Source: Apostichopus japonicus (lineage: Eukaryota > Echinodermata > Holothuroidea > Aspidochirotida > Stichopodidae). Taken from it: a stretch of DNA of 64,000 bases. Of this stretch, positions 34,921 through 46,866 are shown piece after piece. The notes beneath the pieces are model-generated. The model saw nothing but the letters and a program-made list of their open reading frames with translations. It made no database searches and was not told the origin of the DNA. The first letter of the stretch is position 1. Each line of letters starts with the position of its first letter. Made by a program: the position numbers and the translations under genes. The DNA lies in contig NC_092572.1 in the NCBI RefSeq assembly GCF_037975245.1, positions 26,370,989-26,434,988 of the forward strand, read 5' to 3'.

Positions 34921-35638
34921 CACATTGAAGATTGTAAGTTCATTCAAGCTCTACTATTTGAGATACTGTGTTTACATGGTTTTCAAACCTTGACCTCTTG
35001 ACCTCAAGTCACCTTGAACTAGTGTTGCTGCCATTTAACTTTAACCGTTAAACAAATAAATGTACCAATAAACGCTCACAGAAATTGTGTTTCTGTTAAT
35101 AGCTAGTCAGTCCTGTCACCAAGCATTTCTAGAAATTTGTGGAGAACAACATGTTCAGTATAAATAAACTCTACACATAAGCTTACCATTAATACATGGC
35201 CATTGGTACTATTACAGTTGTCTTTACAAACATATTTCATTATTATCTATTTCTGAAAGTGAATAAGTCATGAAATCCACAAACAGCTTCTGTGAACTAA
35301 AATTATGAACTAAAGGTTTCATCATTCAGTGACAATACAAATATTAGTATCATAGTTATTATGTTAACAGATAATGTGTTTAGAGTTAGGGCTAGTACTT
35401 ATTTGGTCTCCATCTTAGTTCAAGTTCAAACTGTCCTCATGTTTTGATATGTCTGACTACATGACATGCAAAGAAAGGGAATGTCTGCAACATTATTGTA
35501 AATAACATTGAACCAAAGACACACCGTATCAATAGCCAGTTAACCAAAACAAACAAAAGAACAAACAATAAGTCAGACAAAAACAAGTACAAAATCACAA
35601 GAAAATAGAAAGCACAGGTAGTGAAAGGAAACCTTCAC

Positions 35639-35886
35639 TAACTTGAACAATAATTAAACATTCGGTTTGTAGGCCTTCATTATCTTGGCAAGTACAAGTG
35701 ACAGAAGTAGCACCCAGAGGCAGCAGGAAGCAGGGTCACAAGAAGCAACTAATGTGCCTTGTTCTGCATCCATGCAGGTTGGAGTTGTAAATGTTGCTAC
35801 TGCTGAGGTACTCCCCGTAGGTGTAGGCACCACAATTTGTTCTGTTGGACAGTTTGGTTCACTTGGTGCTTCATTACCTGCCTCTG
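35639..35886 (-). pseudogene. Frameshifted HYR exon (type A)
   Basis: The acceptor ATTTTAG is good and the frame opens AEAGNEAPSEPNCPTEQIVV, then ATFTTPTCMDAEQGTLVASC. Relative to the best copy (16.6-16.9k) about 7 nt are missing after the DPAS residues. The frame shifts into CCLWVLLLSLVLAKIMK and stops at 35,654, before the donor. As it stands the exon cannot be used in phase. Skipping it would keep the reading frame because its neighbours are phase 1-1. Confidence 0.7.
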
Positions 35887-37337
35887 CTAAAATATCTTTG
35901 TTACAAGCTGTCAGTGTTAACCAAAGCATTTAATGAGCAATAAATAAATATTAAACAATTTTTTTCCCTCTTTGCTCTTCAATAAGAATTAACCTTCAAC
36001 CGCTGCTCTTGGGACACTTTTCCATTTAATAATAATTAATTAATTTGCAAACAACACTGAACAGATTGAATTTTTTGGATAGTTGAATGAATTGTTTAAA
36101 ACAGATACTTTCTATCATAAAACTGCTGCTCTTGAGACACTTTTCCAGTTACTAATAATTAATTAATTAATTTGCAAACAAAACTGAACAGGATTGAATT
36201 TTTTGGATAGTTCAGTGGATTGTTTGAAATGGATATCTGTATCAATTCTTGTGAAGGAACTTCACCAAAGGCAATGTAAAATGGTTTGTGTTTAATGAAA
36301 AAAAATCGTAAATAATAGCTTTGATAATGCTATGTGTTAAAGTGGTCCCTCCATTTAGTACAACAAGAAACACAGACAAAGATATCATTCAAGTAGTGGA
36401 AAGTTCTAAATGATTTTGGTTTACTTTAGGCAAACTATTAGAAACGGATGATGATATTTTCCTTTGGTGATTTGTTGATCAACATTATTAAATTATTTAA
36501 AAGTTAAAGGGCCTATCGTTTTGATTATGCCAGGACTTCTTCAGAGCTTTACTGAAACTCATATGACTGAAAATTAGATACAAAATTTGTCATTAGAAAA
36601 TAATTCCAAGGCATTTGGCAGTCAGGCACAATCAAAACCAAAGATATTTGCCACATATTAAGCCAAAGATGATTGTCGAATTTGTGTCTCCTTTAAAAGC
36701 TAAACCAACATAACCTGTGTAGCCCATACCAAAATAAAACACAAATTTAAAAATGTACGAAACTGTCTCAGTCCTTATTTCATTGTCAGAAAAAATAAAA
36801 GATCAGAAAGCCAATGGGCTTTATATATCATGGGTCTCTTTAGAGCTAGACCTTGCTAAGTGATACCTTGTGTCAAGACCAACATTAATAGTGACAATCT
36901 TTGTTTTCACAATAAGCACACGACTATAAAAGAAGTCTAGTAACATTTTTTAGAAAAGTATGTCATCTGTATTATCAAATAGTTTTAGTGCACCCTCCAA
37001 GATACTCTCAGAATTACAAGGTATTTTTGAAACTGCCAAATTTGATTGCTTGGCACTCTGCTTGTTTAATTCAAATGATCCAGCTGAAATATTCAACAAA
37101 AGCAATAGATAATGGGCCCCGAAGAATTATACTCTTGAAGGGGCAGCGTAGGTGCAGGAACAAAAACTGTTTACAAAGAGATAACTAAAATTAAATATGT
37201 ATATTAGGGTAAGAGTGTTTTCTACAGTAAGAATGGTATCATTTGCAGCCTTTATTAAACTCTCCAATAAATGAATGTTGCAACAACTCGAAATGACTAC
37301 CACAGTGCCTTTATACATTTACATAAACATTTACATT

Positions 37338-37338
<1 letters not shown>

Positions 37339-37381
<43 letters not shown>

Positions 37382-37434
37382 AATAACGGAAAAACTGTTA
37401 AACAACTATGCACATATATATGTATATGTATATG

Positions 37435-37471
<37 letters not shown>
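37339..37471. repeat. (TA)n microsatellites
   Basis: Two TA runs, about 37,339-37,378 and 37,438-37,470, are separated by about 60 bp of unique DNA. They adjoin the 3' end of the SINE and match the position of TA tracts in the paralogous units at 1.75k and 5.9k. Confidence 0.9.
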
Positions 37472-37473
<2 letters not shown>

Positions 37474-37757
37474 GAAAACTAAATGAGAAGCAAAATCCAG
37501 AACAGTGAAGAAACTTGCAGCCTCCACCGGGATTCGAACCCGGGTCTCCCGCTTTATATGCGGACACCCTAACCACTAGGCTATGGACGCTGATTGTATG
37601 TCCAGAGGTTCGAAACCGGTAAGGAAGGTTGTAATTTCACTGTAGGCGTTTGTCACCTGTATCGAACAATACTAGTTCTGTTTTGGTGACATATTTGCCT
37701 TACTCTAGAGATCAAACATGATTCTAACCAACTCGAAGCCACTTGTGATTCCTAAAT
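37471..37757 (-). mobile_element. tRNA-derived SINE plus attached ~165-bp block
   Basis: On the minus strand 37,590-37,471 begins GCGTCCATAGCCTAGTGGTT (A-box like) and carries GGGTTCGAATCCC (B-box). It folds as a tRNA: acceptor GCGTCCA with TGGAGGC (one mismatch), anticodon stem TCCGC/GCGGG around loop ATATAAA, and T stem CCGGG/CCCGG. A ~50-base body (TCACTGTTCTGGATTTT..) and a (TA)n tail follow, so this is a SINE, not a tRNA gene. A ~165-bp block at 37,591-37,757 precedes it and also precedes the copy at 6,480. Confidence 0.75.
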
Positions 37758-38747
37758 ATATGTATATACTACCATAAATAGAATGTTCTTGTCCTGTCTC
37801 ACTGCAAGCAGTATACCCATCCAGCCAAATTGTTCTCTTTCTGCACAATATGCTTAATACATTTAAATTTCCTATTTACAATTAAGAAAGGAATAATACA
37901 GTATGACCCCAAATTGAAGCATATATTTTTACAACAAAAGCTCATTAAGAATTGGCAGGCAGCTAGTAATCTACCGATAGTCTTAGCCTTTGCTGATACT
38001 CCTAGTTCTGTTTTCTTAAAGTAAAACATGTATTTGGATTTTCTCAATTATTTTTTTTTATTCATGTTTTTGTGGGGGGGGGGGGGTGAAAGAGGGTTTT
38101 TTTTTTATTTTCTTATTTGAAATGAAACTGAAGCCAAATTAATTACACCTTGATCAGATTTCAGGATCAATTCTTCATAATAAATCGATTTTACTAATAG
38201 CTTTGATAATGCAATGTTTAAGCGATGCCTCCGCTAATGTCCAATGAAAAAAAACAGACAAAAATATCATCCAATTAGTGAAAAAGTCTACATGAGTTTT
38301 GCTTACTTTAAGCAAACTATTAGAGAAGGTTGTTAATTTAATCTTTGATGATTGTGGTACTACACGATCAAGTCGTGTTAACTAAAGACCATCGTGCCTG
38401 CCCGACTGATCACTACCCAACTCAACCAGACTGTCGTCATGTATGAAATTGTGGATAACATGGCAGTGTGGACTAGAATACAACTGATCAAGAGTAGTGG
38501 GGAAAATTTATGCATCAAGCCTCAATTAGTACTCTAGTATTAATTAGAAAATTGTGCTTCCATCTCAAAGCAGAGATCTGGAAAATAAGAACAAATTACA
38601 TTTATTATTGGATATAACCACAAACGTTTCATAGTGTTTTATCTTGTGACCAATGATCCCCAATGTCCTCAACTAATTCCCTTGACTAAAGAAGACAAAA
38701 TGAAATTCAATGAGACTATATGTCACCCAAGTCTTGTATATTCTTAC

Positions 38748-38978
38748 CTAAAAACACATTGAAGGTACAGACATCTGATGAGCCAAGATTATCTGAGCAT
38801 GAGCATGCAACAGCAGTAGTAGTTCCTGCTTGGAAAGGGCTTCCAGCTGGAGGGTTGCAAGTGACTGCCAGACCACCCTGTTCAGCATCATTACAAGTGG
38901 GGGGTGTAGTGAAACTGTTGACAGTGCCAACTGGACAACCAGACAGCACAGGTGCAGTGTTTGCAGTTGTTGTTTCAT
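38748..38978 (-). CDS. HYR domain exon 2 (type B)
   Basis: The exon is 231 nt, phase 1-1 (acceptor CATCAG, donor TTTTTAG/GTAAG). It reads TANTAPVLSGCPVGTVNS, TPPTCNDAEQGGLAVTCNPP, AGSPFQAGTTTAVACSCSD, SSDVCTFNVF. It is the 5'-most member of type B, which recurs at 19,970-20,188 and four times at 8.2-10.5k. It is 18 nt longer than the 213-nt tandem copies, from extra residues at the start (DETTT) and near the end. Upstream intron sequence (about 38.1-38.7k) is also shared with 7.2-8.2k and 19.2-19.97k, so the duplicated unit includes intron. Confidence 0.78.
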   Translation of the reverse strand: MKQQLQTLHLCCLVVQLALSTVSLHPPLVMMLNRVVWQSLATLQLEALSKQELLLLLHAHAQIILAHQMSVPSMCF

Positions 38979-40366
38979 CTGATGACAAAAGATTAAAATA
39001 TAGTGACAATTAAAGGGATAGGATTCTCAAGAGTGATTCTACTGATTGCATTATGATAAGCAGGATCAGAAGGAATTTTCACAGCAGATGTTATTTTCAC
39101 ATTATCATGAAACCAAAAGTCAGTTACTGACAGGATAGATATTATCCAATTTAATAAAAGCTACAAGTTTTGACTTGTAGCAGTACAATAAGCAGTACAA
39201 CTTCACAACTAGAGTACATGGTCAGAAGAAGTACTAACTGTTAGTGACTTTCCATTGATAGGGAACATATCTACAAAGTAAAAATACAGACCATATTTCA
39301 CACCAATAATCCCTAAAAGCATTTTTCGCACAAACCGAGGGCAAAAACTACAGAATAAGGATCACTGAGTTTTCACTGACGTTAAAAGTGATGAAAGCTT
39401 CAAGACTGAGTTTCTGCACAATGCGTGTCATACAGTTTGTTGTAATTATATGATTCAAAAGAAACAACAGCAATGTTGAATGTTTTCCTTTTTTCAAATT
39501 TTAGACATTGCTCAACATTCAAGTGCAATGACTGTAGTAAGCCTACACTATTTCATCTGTGCAAATGACTGACATCTACAGTACAGTTACATGTCATGAA
39601 CTGTGCTGCCAATTTCCTAGAAAATGTTGTACACAATTGTCTACAACTAGTTGATTGTGTCAATTACTTATAAATAATTCAGCATTAATTTTACACAATT
39701 GTAGAATATTGTCTACAGGAGTTCAACGATGACAATACTGTGTTTGTCTTTGAGTATCTCTATCAGTGCTGTTCAATCTCCGACACTAAGCTCACCTACA
39801 CCTCAAACCATCCGCCTTGTTTTTTTTTAAGAACTTTGGGGGATTCACCAGCAAACCACCTGAACTTCAGCTATTTCAAACTTGCAATTTAGCCTTCCCA
39901 AAAAGAAAGAGCTAGTGTGTGTGAAGCATAAATACTGTAAAGGCCTGAACACATATAAGCAAACAGTTAGTTATAGTACACTTGACTAAACAGTGTGAAC
40001 TACTTTCAGAATATTATGTTAGCTTAATGCAATATACTGCCCTTACTGTGAAATCAAAAATCAAAACAAAACAAAGACAGAAAGAGCATGTTTGTAAACA
40101 GAGAAGAATGGTGACAACAATGAACAAATCACTTAAGGGCCATATTGGTGGCAAAGATCTGACTCCACAATTTGACAGATGTTTTGACAGATGATAGTTT
40201 GATAGTTGTTTCTAAACACAGTTGCTTTAAATCAAAGTAAATCTGATAAGTGCTCCCTCTACTTTTAGCAACTTCTAACAATCTTCACAACAAAAGGCAG
40301 CTACTGTAGCTCTACTTAAGAGATTACAAACTGTTTCCCACCAAGCTGTTCTAAAATTCAACTTAC

Positions 40367-40612
40367 CATCGTTCACTACTACATTAAAGCTGCACGTCGA
40401 GGAACTGCCTCCAGACCTGAATGTGTATGTCAGAAGCACTGCCTCACTGCCAATTTGAATAAGTGCATTAGGATTTACAGGATTGTTAACGCCAACACCG
40501 ATGCTAGTAGGTTCCGTCCATTCAACAGATACAAAAGGACGAGATGTCATGGTATCTTGACTTGAAGGAAGAAATATATCTCCAGGACAGTTGTTGATCA
40601 CAGGACCAGCCA
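40367..40612 (-). CDS. HYR domain exon 1
   Basis: This 246-nt exon, phase 1 at both ends (acceptor TTTCAG, donor GATG/GTAAGT), joins cleanly to the Reeler exons. It encodes AGPVINNCPGDIFLPSSQ, a VEWTEPTSIG block, then SGGSSSTCSFNVVVND. The CPGDI start, the V-x-W-T-E-P strand and the final CSFNV strand are the classic HYR (hyalin repeat) signature. HYR modules have an immunoglobulin-like fold and serve in extracellular adhesion. This is the most canonical HYR unit here: the others replace the W-x-x-P strand with TTP/SPTC-DAEQG and carry two extra cysteines. Confidence 0.8.
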
Positions 40613-41658
40613 CTGAAATGAAAAGTGAGTATTCTCTGTCACTGAAATTGAGTGAAATAATAATGCAGCTAATTACTGTACCTAGAACATCATAATGCTC
40701 AGTTGTAGCAATGACTGTCACATCAGTCCTTGTTAAGGAAACTACATTCATGAGAATCACAAAAAGGGGTGATGAATCAGAAATGATACCTTCCCATCAA
40801 AATTACTTTAACAATAAAGAGACTATAAAGTGAACAAACAGGCATCTTTTGTTAAGTGGTACTGGCATTACTTACTGTATTTATGTCAAATGAAAGGTTG
40901 TGAGCACATGCATTGTCACAATATCACAAAAAGATCAATTTAAGGGTTAGAAATTTTTTCAACATATCTAGAATTTGTGTGTCCCTCCCTATACAGTCCA
41001 ATTACTACAACTTTGCACACAAATATTATTCCAATTATCAAGCATTGGTTACTTCAGTGATAAGCACAGTACTAAAGTTTGCTGACCGATGAATCAAAGG
41101 AGCCATGCAAGATGAAAGATCTGTTTACAACAATCGACCACTGCTTCATATGCAAAAACTGATACCAAACCTACCGAAGACATGTGTATTGAGTAATTTA
41201 TTAAAGCAATATGAGTTTCAACAAGCTTCTCCAAAAATGATGACATTAACTATTGGTTCACAAAATTGCAATGCTTTTATCTCTGTTTCATTACCGGTTA
41301 AGTTGACCAAATATGTTTCTAGCAACTGCTAGAAACTCTTTTTAGCATGTCTAAGAACACAGTAGTGTCATGAGTTTAAAGGGATATTGTTATCTAATTC
41401 CAATAATGAAATGTATTAACTACAGCACTCAAACATCTGAACTGTTAAAGGACTATTAGGGTAACTCAAATTTATTATGAGGATAGTGAAAGCACTCTAA
41501 TATTCTCTATACGAGTTAATCTTCCAATCTTCAATAAATTAATCATTGAATTGATAGTCCATAATTATCATTGAAAAGAGTCTAAATGTACATATTAACA
41601 TCTATTTAGATAAACACTTTAACATATTGCAAAAGCAAAAATTTAATTCATAACATAC

Positions 41659-41732
41659 CATTGGCCTGATTTACAACCTGCTGTGATGCTAGGCTCTGAT
41701 ATAGGATCCCTGTATCTTGAAGAAAGGAGCAT
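41659..41732 (-). CDS. Exon 3: C-terminal end of Reeler domain
   Basis: This 74-nt exon (acceptor TTCCCAG, donor G/GTATGT) completes the phase-2 codon of exon 2. It gives GFRCSFLQDTGILYQSLASQ, then QVVNQANG. A short exon like this is hard to call alone, but it restores the usual Reeler ending (F-x-x-S/T-F-L-Q..I-Y...S) and leaves in phase 1, which fits the next HYR exon exactly. Together exons 1-3 encode about 182 residues. Confidence 0.65.
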
Positions 41733-41884
41733 CTGGGAAATAAAGAATTTACCATTTCTAGATATTGTCGAGTTGGGTCAATAAATGATATTAGCATAGT
41801 AACATGAGAAAGCAAAGAAAGGGGCAACTGCATAATAAAGAATATTACTCCAACATTCAATACAGTAACATGCAAGTGCCAAAA

Positions 41885-42265
41885 AAAAAGAGAGGGCCAT
41901 CTGCAAAATCAAGAAAACCATTTCTATTTGTAGTTGTGCACTGATAGACCAATAATGAATACTATAAGTAAAGTAACAAATGCAATCTTGATAAAGCAAG
42001 GGGCATCTGCAAAATCAAGAAAATCATATCTATTTGTAGTTTTATACTGTAAGACCAATAAGGAATAAGCAAAGTTAACATGCAAGATAATGAAAGGGGC
42101 ATCTGCAAAATCAAGAAAAACCATTACTATTTGTTGTTATATACTGTGAGGCCAATAAGAAATAAGCACAGTAACATGCATGTGCAAAATAATAGAATGT
42201 TTTATACTGTAAGGCCAAGAAGGAACAAAAAGGGGTGTCTTGATTTTACAGATGCAGTACAATAC
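41885..42265. repeat. Minisatellite, about 4 units of ~90 bp
   Basis: Units share GGGCATCTGCAAAATCAAGA, then a block reading CTATTTGT-GTT-TA-ACTG, then GACCAATAA-GAA and AGTAACATGCA. Starts lie near 41,895, 41,998, 42,097 and a degenerate one at 42,230. It abuts exon 3 of the Reeler gene within about 150 bp. Confidence 0.65.
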
Positions 42266-43299
42266 ATGTTAAATAGAATTTAAGGAGAGCAGCAATGCCG
42301 CAGGATCTTATATACTTTGCACACTGAAAGGCATATTCCAGCAGCTGAAATATTGGTAACTCTTAATTAACTTTGAACACAAAAAAAGGGTATTGTTGTT
42401 CTCAATAGAATTTAAAAAAAAACTTCAAGTTATAGGATTCCTTAAATACTGAATGCTCTATACATTATGTTGTGTCTTGAGCCTGGTCGTAAAAAAACAC
42501 TTGTTTGTCAGACTGATCTTTATTGATGTTACATATTAATTACAGACAGTAAATGAGGGTGCTGAGACAATATGGCTGTGAGTTGTTATTGCATTAGCTC
42601 CACAAGTTACAGTATCCTAGTACACTACACAATATTAGGTTTTAAAGTCGGAGGCCATTTTACCCAATTGCTGGGCTGTCTGGCATTATCTCTGACACAT
42701 GGCCATCCTATGTTATCCCCTTGAGCCCTTGGTGTGTCCAGGGCTGAGGGAATGCAGCCCTAAGTTCAATTACAGTGCCCAGTTAAATATGCCAGGCTAT
42801 CAAGAGGCCTCATGAGAGTAAGGGATAAAAAGGTGTGTTCTAATGTTCGCATTATAGATAGGCCTAGGAGTGCTTAGCATTGACTTAAATAGCACAGTAG
42901 GCCGAACATAAACTGTCATTAAGTCTCCACTTCAACATGTTAATCCTAATCAAGGCAATAATTTTGACCAATTAGACCATAATCACGCAACAGGATTTAC
43001 TTAACCCTGGCTTGTAAATACTGATAATGAACAGTTAGATTAGAAATTCTTTTTCAAAAAGGCAAAAGTATTATTTCATCACAAAATGCAAAACTATGTT
43101 AAATTTCTAACCATTGCATAAACTCCAAATTGCATTGGTTTTCTAGCAAAATAACTATCCAGGTACAATGCCCCTAGCTTAGTACAGTAGCTGGTTCAGG
43201 CTAGATGCCAAGTGATGATGAAGCAGTATTATGAGTATACGCCCTAACTAGTACTTAGTTCCAGTAGTATAGTGAAGGCTTCATAACTGAGGTACCTTT

Positions 43300-44350
43300 G
43301 TAATTGAACTTTTTTGAGGCATTTGGAAATCTTACTCCCTAAAATAACCAAAATTACCTCAATATAATACCAATACTCTCTGGGACCTGACCAGTTTGCA
43401 CTTAGAGGCTCAGAGCATAGCAAAATCATCCAAAGTCAATGGATGTATACTTAGGCCTACACTACAGTTAGCGTATCAACGAATGTATCAATTTAGGGGT
43501 ATGAAAGAACTTGACAAGGCAGACATTTTGTGGTCACATTCTGCTCACTTATAAGTTGCGTAGGCACTGAACATACATATTTTGATATCCTTACATTTTT
43601 GAGGAACTACATGAAAAACACATACAGTTGCTCAGGGATTTGGACTTTTTCCTTGATAGACATCGTTGATCAAATCCTTAAGTGTGTCAATTATGAGCCC
43701 ACCATGCTATTACTAATTAGTAAACTAGTATAGTAAAGGCTTCAAAACTGACGCAGCTTCGTATTTGACTCACCTTCAAATATTACTAGCAATGGTACAG
43801 CAGGCAGCCTAAACTTTTTAAGCAGAGTTACATATTTGATGAGCTTTAATCCATTTCAGGTACTGTATACTGATCAAATTGTGGTTTATTTAAAAGCTTT
43901 TGACAATCTCCCCCAGTTTTGCACATTGTTTGGACATTTGGAAATCTGCCTCCCTAAAAATAACCAAAATTACATCAATATGATACCACTCACTACTGTC
44001 TGGGACCTGACCTGTCTGAGCTTAGAGGCTCAGAGAATAGCAAACAACATCCAATTTCAATGGATGTAGCCTATACATAGACCTACACTACAGTTATCTT
44101 ATCGATGAATGTTTCAATTAAGGGGTATGAAAGAACTTGACATGGCAGACATTTTGTGGTCACACTCTGTTCAATTGTACGTTGCGTAGGCACTGAACAA
44201 TAAATATTTTGAGATCATTACATTCCTGAGGAACTAGGCCTAGGCCTAGGCCTACACCTATGAAAAATGCATAAAGTTGAGTAACTTGGATTTTTCGTTG
44301 ATAGACATCGTTAATCAAACTTTAAGTGTGTCAATTATGAGCCCACCATT
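43300..44350. repeat. Two direct copies of a ~420-bp intronic segment
   Basis: The segment from about 43,315 to 43,715 (TGGAAATCT..CCCTAAAA, GGGACCTGACC, GAGGCTCAGAG, GGTATGAAAGAACTTGACA, ATTATGAGCCCACCAT) recurs in order at about 43,935-44,350. The copies are diverged by substitutions and small indels but clearly homologous, a local duplication inside intron 2. Confidence 0.75.
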
Positions 44351-46061
44351 CTACTAGTAGTAGCACTGAGTAGTCCTAGTAGTACGAAATTATTGACTAA
44401 GTATAATTTAAGGCTGGGTGGGGTCTACTCTTATTCTTAATGTCTTATATTTAAAACAAGGATAGACTTTGGCCTAGCCTAGGCTTTTTTAGTTTAAATT
44501 AAGCATAGGATAATCTGAAGCCTTAGCGAAGGCCAACTTGTCCTTAAAAAAACTGAAACTAAGTTCTGTGATACTGTTACTTGTTTGTTATGTTATTGTT
44601 AGACTATTCCCTACTCCCCTGCCCTAGCCTAGATCTTCTATTGTATGCCTAACGTTAAGCGTATCAAACTAAAGTAGCAAAACAACGCAGGCCTAGGCTA
44701 CAGTTTTAGTAGTGTTGTTGTTTTTTTACTTTTGTAATGTTTCGAATCTGACCTCCGAGTTACTATTGTAGAACCTCTCTGTCAGGAAGATATTTTCAAA
44801 AGACATGTCCTCTGTTTTCGAGTTGTTGTTTTTTCCACGGAATGCATTATTGCACTTAGCCGAGTCCGACCCCTGAGCTTTTTGTCTTTATTGGAATCGT
44901 AGCCTTCGTATGTGGAATAGTATTCTGCGTAGCGTCAGGCTGTCAGGATTTTTGACGTATATCCTAAGCTACTGTCGTCTGCATCAGTTTAGTCTATTCC
45001 ATTTGGAGTAAGGGTGTATCGAATCGTCATTTTCGGTTTGAGAATAATACTCTAATTTGGTCTTCATATTTTCCTTTAAAATAAGTAATATCTAATATGA
45101 TATGCATTTGCAATAATATGTTTAATAATTTGCAAAAAAGTTTTTCTGAGTATTTGCAAAAAAACCGACATTTTTTACAACTTCCTATCCCCATCTTCAG
45201 TCACATCAACCTTCATGAGAGCCTTGCAAACTTCGTCTACGTCATGCTTTCTGACAACTGTTTAGGCTACTGTCGTCTGCCATTGGCTTATTCCATTTTA
45301 GGTTAGGCTGTTTTATATCTGTCTGCGACATATAAGTATATATATATTTCCGAGATACCCTACAACATTTTTAAGTCAATTTATGTGAGACTAAATTGAA
45401 TTATACTACACAGCAACGGTCTTTGGTGATTACTACAGAATATTTCTGTGTAAGTGTCATCATTACTACTCCTTTCCCTAACTTATTATAGTATCCCCCA
45501 ACCCCCATTATTTTTAGTATATTTATACCAATACTATAGTAAAGGCATAGATACCGTAGCGTATAAGAAACATCAATAAGTTTACGGCATCATGGGCATG
45601 AGCACATGTACGAAAACTACCGTTTCGATGCTATTTATCAATCCCGCATTGGGTCATTCTCACATATCGTTTTACACCCACAAACCGTGGAAAGTTCAAA
45701 ATTCTGACACGTAGTCCTTCTACAGAGAAAGACATCGAACAAGAGAAAAAACCTGACTAAGAAGTAGCCTAAATATTTGACTTAACCAGGTCTCCCACGG
45801 GTGTAATTATTTCCCCAAATGTCGGGAAAATCAAGAGAGAAGATTTTGATACTCACATCAAAACGTATACTGTTCATGTGTACTAAAAACATAAACAACA
45901 AATTTCATGATCATTGCATATGATCTGTGGCCTATAGATTCCATCATAACTGAAAACTCTACAGAAGACCAAGTTTTGGACCCTCCCATATATGACGAAA
46001 AAAATATTTTCCTTAACAACTTGGTTCATGAGGAAAGCTTAACCTACCGCTACTTTATAGC

Positions 46062-46063
<2 letters not shown>

Positions 46064-46138
<75 letters not shown>
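46064..46138. repeat. (TA)n microsatellite
   Basis: About 75 bases of pure TA in intron 2 of the Reeler gene. The open frame leading into it has no other support. Confidence 0.95.
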
Positions 46139-46140
<2 letters not shown>

Positions 46141-46285
46141 CATCATAACATGTATTTTGGCTGATGTATCATCAAATGAATTTGTGATAACAGTTCATAC
46201 TTATTTTTTTAGTGGCGTAGCGTACATTAGCTTAACATGTAGTATAGACTAAACTGTAAGTCATGTTTGTAACGTACTACATTGT

Positions 46286-46440
46286 TTAAGCAATTTGCCA
46301 TTGGGCTTCTTTTATGTTATGTGATATCAATTCCCCACCCCGTCCCACCCTATCCCACCCCACTACTTTGTTTAAGCAATTTGCCATTGGGCTTCTTTTA
46401 TGTTATGTGATATCAATCCCCCACCCCGTCCCACCCCATC
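46286..46440. repeat. Two direct copies of an ~75-bp sequence
   Basis: AAGCAATTTGCCATTGGGCT and the following ~50 bases, ending in CCCCACCCCGTCCCACCC, occur at about 46,288 and again about 84 bp later. The copies are almost identical, so this is a recent tandem event in intron 2. Confidence 0.7.
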
Positions 46441-46613
46441 CCCACCCCATCCCTACGCTCTCGAGTGAATGACAAAGATGCGTAGGAAGGACGGATTGAA
46501 GCAGGGAGTTGTTATGGAAACTCCCTGATTGAAGCATGCATGAGGTGCACGGTGTATGCTATCAGGTAACTGTGCAGTGTTGAAGTGAAGGAAAGATACA
46601 TGTAATTGCTTAC

Positions 46614-46866
46614 CTGAATCCTATATTTCCAGATGCAGGCCCAGCCTGGTATGTGAATACTACTGGTGTGGACTTGACGTTATTGCTTGTCGTTCCAACG
46701 GTGCTAGCAGTAGTACCGCAATTGTAGACGTTATACTCGTTAGTAGGCAGGGGATTTCCGTTGACACGAGTAAATGTTCCAACAAGTGAATTGGTGGCAG
46801 TATCTCGAGCTTGGATTATGAACTCTCGTAAACTCCGACCAGCAGGCTGGTTGGCATAGACGGTGA
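46614..46866 (-). CDS. Exon 2: core of Reeler domain
   Basis: The acceptor is TTCCAG/TCACCG and the donor TTCAG/GTAAGC. The exon is 253 nt, enters in phase 1 and leaves in phase 2. Joined to exon 1 it reads VTVYANQPAGRSLREFIIQA, then a VGTF block, a YNVYNC cysteine, a ...VKSTPVVFTYQAGP strand, and NIGF. These are the landmarks of a Reeler domain: the F-x-I-Q-A-R strand, the VGTF strand, the central Cys and the V-x-F-x-Y/W strand. Introns inside the domain distinguish this region from the one-exon HYR and EGF modules downstream. Confidence 0.75.

Larger units (their letters stand above)
41733..46613 (-). other. Intron 2 of the Reeler gene; repeats only
   Basis: No coding exon is supported. 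It holds a ~90-bp-period minisatellite at its left edge, a ~630-bp-spaced direct duplication (43.3-44.35k), a (TA)n run at 46.06-46.14k and an 84-bp-spaced direct duplication near 46.29-46.44k. The short open frames here have no domain or splice support. Confidence 0.5.
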
